This document shows, piece by piece, positions 37,265-45,153 of a stretch of DNA of 45,153 bases. Position 1 is the first letter of the stretch. Every line of letters begins with the position of its first letter. The translations under genes and the position numbers were made by a program. The DNA is taken from positions 1 through 45,153 of the forward strand of contig JACPHA010000007.1 of assembly GCA_016188825.1 (NCBI GenBank), read 5' to 3'. Origin of the DNA: Candidatus Pacearchaeota archaeon. Lineage in GTDB: Archaea > Nanobdellota > Nanobdellia > Pacearchaeales > GW2011-AR1. The notes under the pieces are model-generated. The model saw only the letters and a program-made list of their open reading frames with translations. It searched no databases and was not told the DNA's origin.

Positions 37265-37933
37265 TCAATGCCCCGCAAACTCAACAAACAACTTGTCTTT
37301 TGCTATAGAATATTTTCTTATCGGAAGATTCACAGGAATTGTATTCACATAAACTTTCTTGTCTCCAATTGCTTTTATCTCATATCCTGATTCAAGCTTT
37401 GAAAAGAAAACGTCGTCAAGGGAAGAAATTCCTGCAGCATTTAATTCGTAAATAACTTTGTTGCCCAATCTTTTAACTGTTGTTTTGGCTTCTTTCCTTG
37501 GCAGAGAGCTCATTCTGTTTATCTGCTCTTGTGTAATCTGATTAGTTGCCTTTTGCTGTGTTTTCTTTTTCGGCCTTTGCTGAATAAACGGCCCAGAAAT
37601 TTTTATTTTTACTCCGTTCGGAAAATTTATTATTTCTGCTTTATCAAATTCGTTCTCGACATCTTCAATCTCCCCTCTAAATTGCTTGTCCAATGTCTTA
37701 GCCAGGCTATTAAATAAAGAATTAACCATCTTATCCATTATGCCAAAACCCTGCATAGGAAAACTGCTCTGCTCTGCATCAACAGCGTCGCTTCTGCCAA
37801 GCAAACCATAATCTTTCTGCTCTTTTTTTGAGTCAACAAAACTATTTCCGCAATTGGGACAAAAATTAAATCTGATTTCAACTCTGTCACCACAATTCTC
37901 GCATTTCTGCTGATTTCTTCTATTGAAAAACAT
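37265..37933 (-). CDS. Zinc-ribbon protein with Hsp20/CS-like C-terminal domain
   Basis: I use ATG 37933, with TTTAAAAG about 33 bp upstream as TATA box. The 222-residue protein has a zinc ribbon at the N-terminus (K-C-E-N-C-G then F-C-P-N-C-G) and a low-complexity helical middle. A C-terminal beta-rich stretch follows (V-I-Y-E-L-N-A-A-G-I, then Y-E-I-K-A-I-G-D-K-K-V-Y, then L-P-I-R-K-Y-S-I-A-K-D-K-L-F-V-E-F). That pattern of strands is like a small heat-shock/CS domain. Function is unknown; a chaperone-like role is a guess. Confidence 0.68.
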   Translation of the reverse strand: MFFNRRNQQKCENCGDRVEIRFNFCPNCGNSFVDSKKEQKDYGLLGRSDAVDAEQSSFPMQGFGIMDKMVNSLFNSLAKTLDKQFRGEIEDVENEFDKAEIINFPNGVKIKISGPFIQQRPKKKTQQKATNQITQEQINRMSSLPRKEAKTTVKRLGNKVIYELNAAGISSLDDVFFSKLESGYEIKAIGDKKVYVNTIPVNLPIRKYSIAKDKLFVEFAGH

Positions 37934-38000
37934 TAATATTATAAATAACAAAAGCTTTTAAACTTTTTGCAAACTCTTCGTAACCTCTTCTGATGCAAAT

Positions 38001-39398
38001 TTACTTAAAAATTGTCTTGAACCATGTAAATTCTGTGTGAATTGACCTTATCGGATGTCTTATACTCAGGTGCATGTGTGGTAACTTCTTAACCTTTTCT
38101 TCATCCTTGACATGCGGCAAGAAAAATAAGCCGACGGCAAATCTCAAAACCGCTGATAAAATAAAAGCAAAAAAGAACTGATTATAAGAAACAAAATGCA
38201 CGTACTTGATAAGAAAACCCCCGAGTAAAGACCCTACAAAAGTTCCAATCCCGATTAATAAACTTGTATATGCCAAACAAATTCCTCTCTTCTCTGGTTT
38301 TACAGAATCATAAGTAAATTTTGTATGTGCCGTAATAAGGGCCGCATTTGCAACTCCAACAATAAAACCTGGGACAATAATCAAAAACCATGTATCTCTA
38401 AAAAACATCCATAGCAACGGGTTCACAGCAAACAAAAAGTTTGAAATATATAATGCTTTCATGCTTCCATATTTATCAGAGATTTTTCCTATTGCAGGAG
38501 AAAACGCCAGATAAAAAATAGAGCTACTTATCGTCGCTAAAGTAAATGTTGTATAGCTGAATCTCAATTCTTCCAGCATATAAACAGAAAAGAACGGGCT
38601 TGCAATCATCAAAGCAAAATTGAAAATAGCCAAGTATACAGAAAACTTTCCATAATTGTCAAATCTCCTTAAAAAAGCAAAAAAAGAAAAATAAGAACTC
38701 TTCTTAACTTTAAATTCCGGCGAATATTCTTTTTTTAATAAATTATAAGAAACAATTCTTCCAAAAAATGCAAACGTGAATAAAATGCTGAAAGCAATTA
38801 TGGCAAGCCCTTTTGTTTTAAAAAAATCAAGAATAAAAGCTCCTATAAGAATCGCGATAATTGCGGTTATTTCCGTAGCACGATTTCTCATGCTAGTATA
38901 TCTCCCCCTATATTTTTCAGGAATTATGTCCCCCATCCAAGAAAACCAGGACGGTGCCAGAATTCCTCCGAAAATAACAACCAAAGTGTAAAGGAAAATC
39001 AGTGCATAAAGCAAATAATTTTCTAAAATTCCCTTCCAATACAAAACTCCAAGCAAAGCAACGGGAATCAGCATAAAAGCCTGCAGCAAAACAAAAGTCA
39101 AAACAATTTTTTTCCTTGATTTTTTCAGCATCATTCTGCTCCCAAAAATTTCCGACAACGGAGAGGCTAAACCAGCAACAGAGCTTAAAACCCCTATATG
39201 AAATGCATTCGCTTTCAAAGCCAGAGCAAACGGTGTTATATACGTAGCACTAATGCCGTTAGAAAAACTCGCAACAGCTCCCTCTTTTATGTTTCTCTCC
39301 AAAGTTTTCTGCTTCGCATGAATTACTCTCTCCGATTTTCCGTCAACATTATCTTCAACTTCTTCTATGTCAATAACTTTCTTCCATGGATTTTTCAT
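38001..39398 (-). CDS. Major facilitator superfamily transporter
   Basis: The 465-residue protein has about 12 hydrophobic helices in two halves. M-G-D-I-I-P-E-K-Y-R-G-R-Y-T-S-M-R-N-R occurs in the loop between helices 4 and 5, and G-K-I-S-D-K-Y-G-S-M-K in the loop between 8 and 9. These are two forms of the MFS loop motif. The long basic N-terminus has no signal. The substrate cannot be told from sequence. It is single and not linked to a regulator. Confidence 0.85.
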   Translation of the reverse strand: MKNPWKKVIDIEEVEDNVDGKSERVIHAKQKTLERNIKEGAVASFSNGISATYITPFALALKANAFHIGVLSSVAGLASPLSEIFGSRMMLKKSRKKIVLTFVLLQAFMLIPVALLGVLYWKGILENYLLYALIFLYTLVVIFGGILAPSWFSWMGDIIPEKYRGRYTSMRNRATEITAIIAILIGAFILDFFKTKGLAIIAFSILFTFAFFGRIVSYNLLKKEYSPEFKVKKSSYFSFFAFLRRFDNYGKFSVYLAIFNFALMIASPFFSVYMLEELRFSYTTFTLATISSSIFYLAFSPAIGKISDKYGSMKALYISNFLFAVNPLLWMFFRDTWFLIIVPGFIVGVANAALITAHTKFTYDSVKPEKRGICLAYTSLLIGIGTFVGSLLGGFLIKYVHFVSYNQFFFAFILSAVLRFAVGLFFLPHVKDEEKVKKLPHMHLSIRHPIRSIHTEFTWFKTIFK

Positions 39399-39517
39399 CT
39401 TGCCTCTTTTTTGTTTGCCCTCAAAATTAAATAATTCTTAGTTAATAAATCTTATTCCAAGAAATTTCAAAAAAATAAAACAATAACAATCAAAATAAAA
39501 ACTATCACCGCAACATG

Positions 39518-40027
39518 CTAAACAATTAGCCCCTCTAATTTAGATTTTTTTCTTTCATATTGTATGTGGGTTTTGTCATTTACTGGCAAAAGAAAATCCC
39601 TATATGTTCTTATTTTACCTTCTGCCCTAAGAAAGTCAACCTCTAACATAGCTAAATCAAAAGCTTCTTGTGCTTTAATTCCATAATCTCTTCTCTCTGT
39701 TTCAGAGTTGTTAGGATTATCGCACAGATGCTGATAAACAACTTTAGCAAAACTAAAAGATTCTAAAGCTTTTTCGTGATCTTCAAGAAGGCTATAAACT
39801 TCTCCTTCTTGAAACATTATGGCCGCTTGATAATCGCAACCACTAAAATCAAACTTTTTATTTATTGCCCTACTAAGAATTTTATTAATAACCCTTCTCC
39901 GTTCTTCCGAAATCTTGAATACTCCGTCAATTCTTTCTTTTAATCTGTTTTTTAAATGTTTAATATCAGACAAATCCAGTTTGTCAGCACTTTCTTTACT
40001 TAATACCTTTAATACAATATGTAGCAT
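39518..40027 (-). CDS. Helical TPR-like protein
   Basis: The 169-residue, all-helical protein has a TPR-like pair of helices: A-I-M-F-Q-E-G-E-V-Y-S-L-L-E-D-H-E-K-A-L then A-F-A-K-V-V-Y-type spacing. It may be a small scaffold. No enzymatic motifs, no signal peptide. It is divergent from the AbrB-like gene and cdc48. Confidence 0.6.
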   Translation of the reverse strand: MLHIVLKVLSKESADKLDLSDIKHLKNRLKERIDGVFKISEERRRVINKILSRAINKKFDFSGCDYQAAIMFQEGEVYSLLEDHEKALESFSFAKVVYQHLCDNPNNSETERRDYGIKAQEAFDLAMLEVDFLRAEGKIRTYRDFLLPVNDKTHIQYERKKSKLEGLIV

Positions 40028-40081
40028 TTTTTAGTTTTGGTTTTTCTAAAAATTCAAACCCCCGAAACATTTAAATATCTG

Positions 40082-40103
40082 TGTATACAGTAAAATGTAT
40101 ACA
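40082..40103. promoter_or_regulatory. Paired palindromes TGTATACA, likely operator
   Basis: TGTATACA, itself a perfect palindrome, occurs at 40082-40089 and 40096-40103, 14 bp apart centre to centre. The pair lies between the TATA-like TTTAAATAT (40070-40078) and ATG 40117, over the expected transcription start. Binding there would repress the AbrB-like gene and cdc48. The AbrB-like protein itself is the obvious candidate. Confidence 0.65.
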
Positions 40104-40116
40104 AGTTGGTTACAAA

Positions 40117-40518
40117 ATGAAAGACGTATTCGATGCAAAAATTTTATGCAAAAATTGTGAAGCAGCAATGAAACCAATAACAATAGAAAAAAAAGGATTT
40201 TTCTTAAGAGCAGTGGAATGTGTAAAATGCGGAGAAAAAATTATTCATCCTGTAGATTTAAACAATTTCAATCAATATAATGGTCTTAAAGGCAAAACCT
40301 ACAGTGTCAAATTAAGAATTGTCGGCAACAGCCACGCAATCAGCATTCCAAAAGAAATAGTAGAATTTATAAATAGTGTTAATAGTAGAATGAGCGGGCA
40401 TGTTAATGATGTTGTCAAATTGTGCTTCGAAGACTTCGGCAGATTAAGTTTAAAGTTTTTTGATTTTAATGAAAAAAAAATTGAAAATAATAGGGAGGAA
40501 ATAAGAAAAAAATGGTGA
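40117..40518 (+). CDS. Zinc-ribbon SpoVT/AbrB-like regulator
   Basis: I use ATG 40117; an upstream GTG at 40081 would lie inside the operator. The 133-residue protein has two C-x2-C pairs (I-L-C-K-N-C-E and E-C-V-K-C-G-E) forming a zinc ribbon. An AbrB-like swapped-hairpin segment, V-G-N-S-H-A-I-S-I-P-K-E-I-V-E-F, follows. Such proteins bind DNA as dimers. Its last 7 bp overlap cdc48, so it is co-transcribed with that gene and probably regulates the pair. Confidence 0.78.
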   Translation: MKDVFDAKILCKNCEAAMKPITIEKKGFFLRAVECVKCGEKIIHPVDLNNFNQYNGLKGKTYSVKLRIVGNSHAISIPKEIVEFINSVNSRMSGHVNDVVKLCFEDFGRLSLKFFDFNEKKIENNREEIRKKW

Positions 40519-42788
40519 GAAAAGACGCAAGATTAAAAGTAGTTGAATCACTGCAGGATGATGTTTACAAAGGTGTGGCAAGAATCGACCCTGAACTAAT
40601 GCGCGAGCTTGGCTTGATGCGTGGAGACATAGTGGCAATAAAAGGAGGCAAAGAAACTGTTGCAATTGTTGACAGGGCTTATCCTGCAGATGTCGGAGAA
40701 AATATAATCAGAATTGATGGTTTAATAAGAAAAAACGCAAAAGTCAGCGTCGGAGAAATGGTGCTAATAAAAAAAGCACTTGTAAAACCTGCAGTAAAAG
40801 TAACAATAGCTCCGGTTCAGCAGGGAATCACAGTCCAGGCAGATACTGAAATGCTAAGAAACGCCTTGCTTGGCAGACCCATAACAAAGGGGGATATAAT
40901 TTCTTTAGGTGGAGTGCATCGCAGGCGCGATTTGCTTTCCGACGGCTTCCCGGATTTTTTCGGCGATATAAATGACCTGTTCGGCCACTTTCCAGGTTTC
41001 AGGCAAATAAATTTTGTAGTTGTCTCAATTTCGCCAAATCAGCAATGCTTCATAAACGAAAACACAGAAGTTATTTTGAATCCGAAAGCAGTAGACATTT
41101 CAGAGACTGCAGTTCCAGGAATTACATATGAAGACATAGGCGGCATGCATGAAGAAACAAGAAAGATAAGAGAAATGGTAGAATTGCCATTGAAACATCC
41201 TGAAATTTTTGAGCGCCTGGGAATTGAGCCTCCAAAAGGAGTTTTGCTTCATGGCCCTCCCGGAACTGGAAAAACATTGCTTGCAAGAGCAGTCGCAAAC
41301 GAAGCAGACGCCCATTTCATTCTGCTCAACGGACCGGAGGTAATGAGCAAATTCTACGGAGAATCAGAAAAAAAGATTCGCGATATATTTGAAGACGCGG
41401 AAAAAAATGCTCCAAGCATAGTCTTCTTCGACGAAATAGACGCAATAGCACCAAAAAGAGAAGACGTCCAAGGAGAAGTTGAAAGACGTGTTGTCAGTCA
41501 ATTGTTAAGCATGATGGACGGCTTGAAATCTCGAGGAAAGGTAGTTGTCATCGGGGCGACAAACAGAATAAACTCGATAGACCCCGCGTTAAGACGCCCA
41601 GGAAGGTTTGACAGAGAAATAGAAATCTCTGTTCCAGGAAAAGAAGCCCGTTTAGACATACTAAAAATTCACACAAGAAACATGCCCTTGTCAAAAAATG
41701 TTACCCTTGATGTCTTGGCCGGAAAAACGCACGGTTTTGTCGGTGCCGATTTATCTGCTCTAACAAAAGAGGCTGCAATGAACGTCCTGCGTAAACTGCT
41801 TCCTGAATTAAAACTGGAAGAAGAGGAGCCAATTCCAAAAGAAGTCTTGGATAAAATAATAATAAAAGCAAATGATTTTGAAGAAGCGCTGAAAGTTGTC
41901 AGGCCTAGCGCAATGCGCGAAGTTTATGTAGAAACACCGAACATAACCTGGGACGATATCGGCGGCATGGAAAAAACAAAACAGGAATTGAAAGAGGCTG
42001 TTGAATGGCCGATTAGCCGCCCAGAATCTTTCAAGCGCCTCGGCATAAGGCCTCCTCGAGGAATTCTACTTTACGGCCCTCCTGGAACTGGAAAAACATT
42101 GCTTGCAAAAGCAGTTGCAAAAGAATCCGAAGCAAACTTCATCCATATTAAAGGCCCAAGCTTATTATCCATGTGGGTTGGAAAGAGCGAAGAAGGAGTC
42201 AGAAAAGTTTTCGAAAGAGCCAGGCAAGTCGCTCCCTGCGTTATTTTCTTCGACGAAATTGACTCTCTGGCTGCGCGGCGCGGTCTCGACCCGGGAACAA
42301 AAGCAACCGAGCGTGTTTTAAACCAGCTCTTGGCTGAAATCGACGGGTTAGAAGGACTAAAAGATGTAACAATAATCGGCGCAACAAACCGCCCAGACAT
42401 GCTCGATCCTGCCTTATTAAGGCCAGGAAGATTTGACAGAATAATTCTGGCCGATGTTCCAGACGAGGAAAGCAGAAAAAAAATCTTCGAAGTCCATGTA
42501 AAGAACACTCCCCTCGCTGAAGATGTTTACTTGAACGAATTAGTAAAACTCACAGACGGCTTTGTCGGAGCAGATATCGAGGGCTTGGTAAGAGAGGCCG
42601 CCCTAACTGCATTACGACGTGATAAAGACGCAAAATTAGTAACTTTAGAAGATTTCGAAGAATCCCTGAAAAAAGTCCGCCCGAGTGTGTCAAAGGACAC
42701 CGCTCAAAAATACAAAAAAATAGAAGAGCTCTATCTGAAGAAAGCAAAGATCGGCTTGGAAAACTCCGGGCCGATTTATACCGGATGA
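40512..42788 (+). CDS. cdc48: Cdc48/VCP-type double AAA+ ATPase
   Basis: This 758-residue protein has an N-terminal double-psi barrel and Cdc48_2 domain (residues 1-190). Two AAA+ modules follow. D1 has Walker A G-P-P-G-T-G-K-T at 248-255, Walker [10 protein letters not shown] and R-R-P-G-R-F-D-R. D2 has Walker A at 522-529, Walker [10 protein letters not shown] and R-P-G-R-F-D-R. It unfolds proteins for degradation or complex disassembly. Between residues about 134 and 168 the N-domain loop is long and Arg/Asp/Phe-rich, as in several archaeal members. The gene is less AT-rich than its neighbours, which fits a highly expressed core gene. Confidence 0.96.
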   Translation: MVRKDARLKVVESLQDDVYKGVARIDPELMRELGLMRGDIVAIKGGKETVAIVDRAYPADVGENIIRIDGLIRKNAKVSVGEMVLIKKALVKPAVKVTIAPVQQGITVQADTEMLRNALLGRPITKGDIISLGGVHRRRDLLSDGFPDFFGDINDLFGHFPGFRQINFVVVSISPNQQCFINENTEVILNPKAVDISETAVPGITYEDIGGMHEETRKIREMVELPLKHPEIFERLGIEPPKGVLLHGPPGTGKTLLARAVANEADAHFILLNGPEVMSKFYGESEKKIRDIFEDAEKNAPSIVFFDEIDAIAPKREDVQGEVERRVVSQLLSMMDGLKSRGKVVVIGATNRINSIDPALRRPGRFDREIEISVPGKEARLDILKIHTRNMPLSKNVTLDVLAGKTHGFVGADLSALTKEAAMNVLRKLLPELKLEEEEPIPKEVLDKIIIKANDFEEALKVVRPSAMREVYVETPNITWDDIGGMEKTKQELKEAVEWPISRPESFKRLGIRPPRGILLYGPPGTGKTLLAKAVAKESEANFIHIKGPSLLSMWVGKSEEGVRKVFERARQVAPCVIFFDEIDSLAARRGLDPGTKATERVLNQLLAEIDGLEGLKDVTIIGATNRPDMLDPALLRPGRFDRIILADVPDEESRKKIFEVHVKNTPLAEDVYLNELVKLTDGFVGADIEGLVREAALTALRRDKDAKLVTLEDFEESLKKVRPSVSKDTAQKYKKIEELYLKKAKIGLENSGPIYTG

Positions 42789-42932
42789 TTTTTCTTCTTA
42801 CTATTTTTTATAAATAGAAAAAATTATTATTTACCAACCCACCGACAGATTTTTATATTATCTCTACAAAAATTTAGAATGGCGCGCCATATCTTCGTTG
42901 ACACAACAAGAGATTAACAAAAAAGACAAGGA

Positions 42933-43052
42933 ATGAGAATTGTGGGTTGGACGATTATTGGTATTATGCTTCTCTTTGGTTTAGCCATGCTGCTAGATGG
43001 AAAAATAAAAGCTGGTCTAATTCTCATAATAACTGGAATTGTCTTGGGATAA
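42933..43052 (+). CDS. Small two-helix membrane protein (39 aa)
   Basis: ATG 42933 opens M-R-I-V-G-W-T-I-I-G-I-M-L-L-F-G then L-L-D-G-K-I-K-A-G-L-I-L-I-I-T-G, two short hydrophobic helices around a charged turn. A weak ribosome site, AAGG, lies just before. The composition is convincing for a membrane hairpin, but the size makes it uncertain. It sits in the gap 42789-43128, which otherwise shows only a short AT-rich promoter-like stretch (TTTATATTATC at 42852). Confidence 0.5.
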   Translation: MRIVGWTIIGIMLLFGLAMLLDGKIKAGLILIITGIVLG

Positions 43053-43128
43053 TAGGCAATTTGGGTGACAAAAGAAATAAAAAAATTTATGGCAGAGTCT
43101 AGATTTTTAAATTGAATTTAAAATTATT

Positions 43129-44517
43129 TCACTTCCCCTTAACTGTTTCCGACGCAAAAAAAGCCCTGTTAGACCAAACCTCTTGTGTCTTTCCGTCTTT
43201 CTCAAAAACAGCCGTCGCTACCGGAAGCTCGAACCTTCCAACAACTCTCAGCTCTGAAGAATAAATAACGTAAGAATAAACTCTCTCCTCGCCAGAAGAA
43301 AGTCTCTCAATGTTCCAAATTAATCTTCGCGTCGCATGATCAACTTTGTCAGGCATCTTGCCGAATTTTTCATAAATTTTTGTCATCGCAGGCAAAGAGT
43401 CAAAAACCTGTATTTTATCAACGTGTTTCTTGGACTTAACATGCAGATTAACTTTCAAAGCAAACTCCCCTCCGCGCGTCTTAACAAAAGAAACTGTCTT
43501 TGTCAAAGTTAAAGCAGTCTGCGAATAAATCTTCGCCATCAAGCCTACCAAAACAGCCAAAATCAAAATTATCAGCGGAACTGTGTAGCTTGTTGTTGAA
43601 GTCACACTCAAAGATTCCTTCGGAGCAATATCCTTTTCCCAAAGATAACTGACAAACAAGCCGTTTCTCTCGGAAGACACTGGCTCTGGCGAGTTGATTG
43701 TGAACAATCTAGAAATTATGTCTTTTTTAATTTCAACTTGAGCAGTCGTGGGAACATTCCCCTGGTTTGTTTTTGTAACTCTTGTTTTTCTTAATATAAA
43801 CCCGCTCTTCTCCGTCTCAATCGATGTTCCTGTTTTTTCCAAATACTGCATCACTCCCTCAATTTCTGCCTCTTTATCATTAACCTCAATTTCTGCCTTG
43901 ATTATATAAGCTCCTGCAACTATTTTTTCTGCCCTCGCTTTGTTAACTTCAACAGGAATCTTAATTTCTTGCTTTGGCCCAAATGATAATTCTTTTGTCG
44001 CGCTGAAAAATTCAGAATCAAATTTTATCGTGACATTCTCAACTCTTACACTCTCTTTATTTTTAACTATAACATTCGCGCTTGATTCAGATGGATTTAA
44101 CGGCTCTGCGCTTATTTCAAACAACTCCTCTAAAGGAACAATTTTCAGAAATATCCTGTCCCTAAAAATTCCAGAATTTCTGCCCTTAACTTCATATTCA
44201 AAACTAAAAAGTCCGGGTTTTTTCACAATATCTTCGTTTGCTTTGACATAAAGCTCTAATCTCGAAACTCCCTCAGGAAGATTGTGTATCCATTCTGGCT
44301 CAAAAGAAAGCCCAACAAGAGAATAAATTTCAAAAACATCTGCTGCTCCGGTATTATTAATTATAAATTCGTAAAGCGCCCTGTTTCCCAGCTCTGAAAC
44401 TATCACAGAACCCCTGTCAATTTTCTCTACAGTGAAATCCAAAGAGGAGACATTATTCAAAAACAACACAACAAAAATTCCAAGCAAAACAATAAACATG
44501 AAATTTACTTTTTCCAT
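43129..44517 (-). CDS. Membrane-anchored surface protein with Ig-like repeats
   Basis: The 462-residue protein has a signal peptide (residues 6-26) followed by beta-rich domains resembling archaeal S-layer-associated, CARDB/NEW3-like repeats (V-E-N-V-T-I-K-F-D, V-P-V-E-V). A membrane helix lies near residue 312-330 (T-V-P-L-I-I-L-I-L-A-V-L-V-G-L), and then a cytoplasmic or second beta domain follows (residues 340-462). There are no catalytic motifs. TTTATATAAT (44538-44547 on the other strand) lies 21-30 bp before the ATG, so it is probably leaderless. The first 13 bases of the gene are within the 36-bp direct repeat. Confidence 0.75.
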   Translation of the reverse strand: MEKVNFMFIVLLGIFVVLFLNNVSSLDFTVEKIDRGSVIVSELGNRALYEFIINNTGAADVFEIYSLVGLSFEPEWIHNLPEGVSRLELYVKANEDIVKKPGLFSFEYEVKGRNSGIFRDRIFLKIVPLEELFEISAEPLNPSESSANVIVKNKESVRVENVTIKFDSEFFSATKELSFGPKQEIKIPVEVNKARAEKIVAGAYIIKAEIEVNDKEAEIEGVMQYLEKTGTSIETEKSGFILRKTRVTKTNQGNVPTTAQVEIKKDIISRLFTINSPEPVSSERNGLFVSYLWEKDIAPKESLSVTSTTSYTVPLIILILAVLVGLMAKIYSQTALTLTKTVSFVKTRGGEFALKVNLHVKSKKHVDKIQVFDSLPAMTKIYEKFGKMPDKVDHATRRLIWNIERLSSGEERVYSYVIYSSELRVVGRFELPVATAVFEKDGKTQEVWSNRAFFASETVKGK

Positions 44518-44540
44518 ATTTTTATCACAATAAAATTATT
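44505..44540. repeat. 36-bp direct repeat, left copy
   Basis: This is identical over 36 bases to 44976-45011. It covers the start codon region of the surface protein (44517) and its promoter-side sequence. The two copies enclose 435 bp with one 103-aa gene. Confidence 0.9.
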
Positions 44541-44658
44541 ATATAAATATTTAGATAGTGAAATTTTATGAAAAAATGATAATAGTCTCTGTAATAAAAT
44601 ATATTTTTTATGATATAAAACCTTAAATAGGTAATTGAAATGATAATCTCAATTAAAA

Positions 44659-44970
44659 ATGAGAAAAGAAAATTTGGTTGTCCTAAAATTTGAATTTAAT
44701 AATTGTTGTGTTGGTGTAGTTGGTATTAATGAAGTAAAACAAGATAATTTTAGTATGGACCTTGATAGAAAGACGTGGAGTTATCAAAGCTGGAGAGATA
44801 TTCCAATCGGACAAAGGAGAAGTCTATACAACACTCATGCAGATGAAATCAGAGAAGGAATTATTGGAGTATATGACAGGACCAAGATTGGACACCTTAA
44901 TTCCATGATCGCTGCGGCAACCGAATCTACAAGCGAAAGAGTAAGCTCTGACAGATATGATTACTTATAG
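44659..44970 (+). CDS. Unknown 103-aa protein between direct repeats
   Basis: The protein begins M-R-K-E-N-L-V-V-L-K-F-E-F-N-N-C-C-V-G-V-V-G-I then has a Trp/Tyr-rich polar middle (R-K-T-W-S-Y-Q-S-W-R-D-I-P-I-G-Q) and a helical end. It has no signal peptide or known motif. TTAAATAGG (44622-44630) is a TATA candidate about 29 bp upstream. The whole gene lies between two copies of a 36-bp repeat, which suggests insertion or duplication. I do not recognise the family. Confidence 0.6.
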   Translation: MRKENLVVLKFEFNNCCVGVVGINEVKQDNFSMDLDRKTWSYQSWRDIPIGQRRSLYNTHADEIREGIIGVYDRTKIGHLNSMIAAATESTSERVSSDRYDYL

Positions 44971-44975
44971 TTCAA

Positions 44976-45011
44976 TTACTTTTTCCATATTTTTATCACA
45001 ATAAAATTATT
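44976..45011. repeat. 36-bp direct repeat, right copy
   Basis: This copy is exactly identical to 44505-44540. It contains a false start codon complement (CCAT) with the same promoter-side bases, but no surface-protein gene follows. The putative IS left end begins within one or two bases of its right side (45013). Confidence 0.9.
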
Positions 45012-45012
45012 T

Positions 45013-45153
45013 TGTCTTATCCCGAATTAATATTCATTCGACAAATAAGATAAACTCTGCTGTAAAGCAGAGTCTTATGAGGAAACTAAATAAGAAGAAA
45101 ATAAAATGGATTGTGAAAGAAATTGAAAGGAGGGAGAATGGGCTTTACACGAT
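45013..45153 (+). mobile_element. Left end of an IS481-like insertion sequence
   Basis: A TGTCTTATC start at 45013, an inverted repeat ACTCTGC/GCAGAGT (45054-45060 with 45067-45073) and a reading frame from 45077 resembling an IS481-type transposase point to the left end of an insertion sequence. The right end is outside the window. Confidence 0.6.
45077..45153 (+). CDS. Transposase N-terminus (IS481-like), cut by window edge
   Basis: Only 25 codons are visible, beginning M-R-K-L-N-K-K-K-I-K-W-I-V-K-E-I-E-R-R and then G-L-Y-T-I. From memory this matches the start of DDE transposases of the IS481 type common in DPANN genomes, where a winged helix-turn-helix follows. A strong GC hairpin lies just before the start codon. 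The catalytic domain lies outside the window, so the call rests on this short start. Confidence 0.6.
   Translation, partial: MRKLNKKKIKWIVKEIERRENGLYT

Noticed and set aside
41000-41020. Insertion in the Cdc48 N-domain as a novelty
   Set aside because: A long Phe/Asp/Arg-rich loop at this place is, from memory, common in archaeal Cdc48 proteins.
42760-42788. Proteasome-docking HbYX motif at the Cdc48 C-terminus
   Set aside because: The protein ends P-I-Y-T-G, so Tyr is third from the end instead of second; the motif is not met.
45054-45073. Rho-independent-like terminator at the right edge
   Set aside because: The hairpin is immediately before a start codon and lacks a T run; it fits better as part of the insertion sequence end.

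Overview
ORGANISM. The window is AT-rich, gene-dense DNA from an archaeon, most likely a small-genome DPANN lineage of the Woesearchaeota/Pacearchaeota type (an inference from gene content). Archaeal marks are a Cdc48-type double AAA+ ATPase, a TFS (TFIIS-like) transcription factor, a Sec11/SipW-type signal peptidase, a pilin-like class III signal peptide, a tRNA-Lys with an intron at the canonical 37/38 position, TATA boxes about 25 nt before start codons, and no encoded tRNA CCA ends. Several metabolic genes look bacterial in type (zwf, gnd, pgl, folE, a GGDEF protein).

LAYOUT. (1) 1-5.35 kb: accessory island. NYN-domain genes, an MscS channel and an HxlR/CcdA/Cys-rich/MerT-like cassette are separated by unusually long, hairpin-rich spacers that share sequence blocks. 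(2) 5.35-8.2 kb: a DUF255-glycosidase-CcdA fusion with a decayed membrane gene behind it. (3) 8.3-11.8 kb: pterin operon (folE, an SDR, and a PTPS with Glu at the usual catalytic Cys) behind a frameshifted glutathione-reductase-like flavoprotein; glutaredoxin is divergent. (4) 11.8-19.8 kb: oxidative pentose phosphate genes (zwf, gnd plus a tyrosine/dual-specificity phosphatase, pgl, a SIS protein, transaldolase), a toxin-antitoxin pair, a caspase-like protein and a broken NTF2-like gene. (5) 19.9-24.1 kb: extracytoplasmic thiol-redox genes (TlpA, CcdA, Cys-rich peptide, DUF3179, CxxC membrane protein, DsbA). (6) 24.2-26.6 kb: an ArsR-merA-like-zinc-finger operon with a perfect palindromic operator. 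(7) 26.6-31.3 kb: phosphoesterase, a frameshifted small gene, tandem repeats, Toprim and HAD proteins, RelE-type toxin-antitoxin, and tRNA-Lys. (8) 31.4-45 kb: surface proteins, GGDEF, TFS, signal peptidase, tRNA-Gly and tRNA-Ile, M14 peptidase, MFS transporter, an AbrB-like regulator with cdc48, and at the right edge a 36-bp direct repeat next to the start of an IS481-like transposase.

HOW IT WORKS TOGETHER. The strongest new signal is a 15-bp palindromic motif, best copy GTAAACTAAGTTTAC, found in four divergent intergenic regions (11.5, 14.58, 19.85 and 21.57 kb). These four regions drive the flavoprotein/pterin operon, glutaredoxin, zwf-gnd, transaldolase-SIS, TlpA-CcdA and the DsbA operon. 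This suggests one regulator linking NADPH supply to thiol-disulfide chemistry. Four genes are broken by single-base frameshifts or in-frame stops, which means either real decay or residual assembly error.
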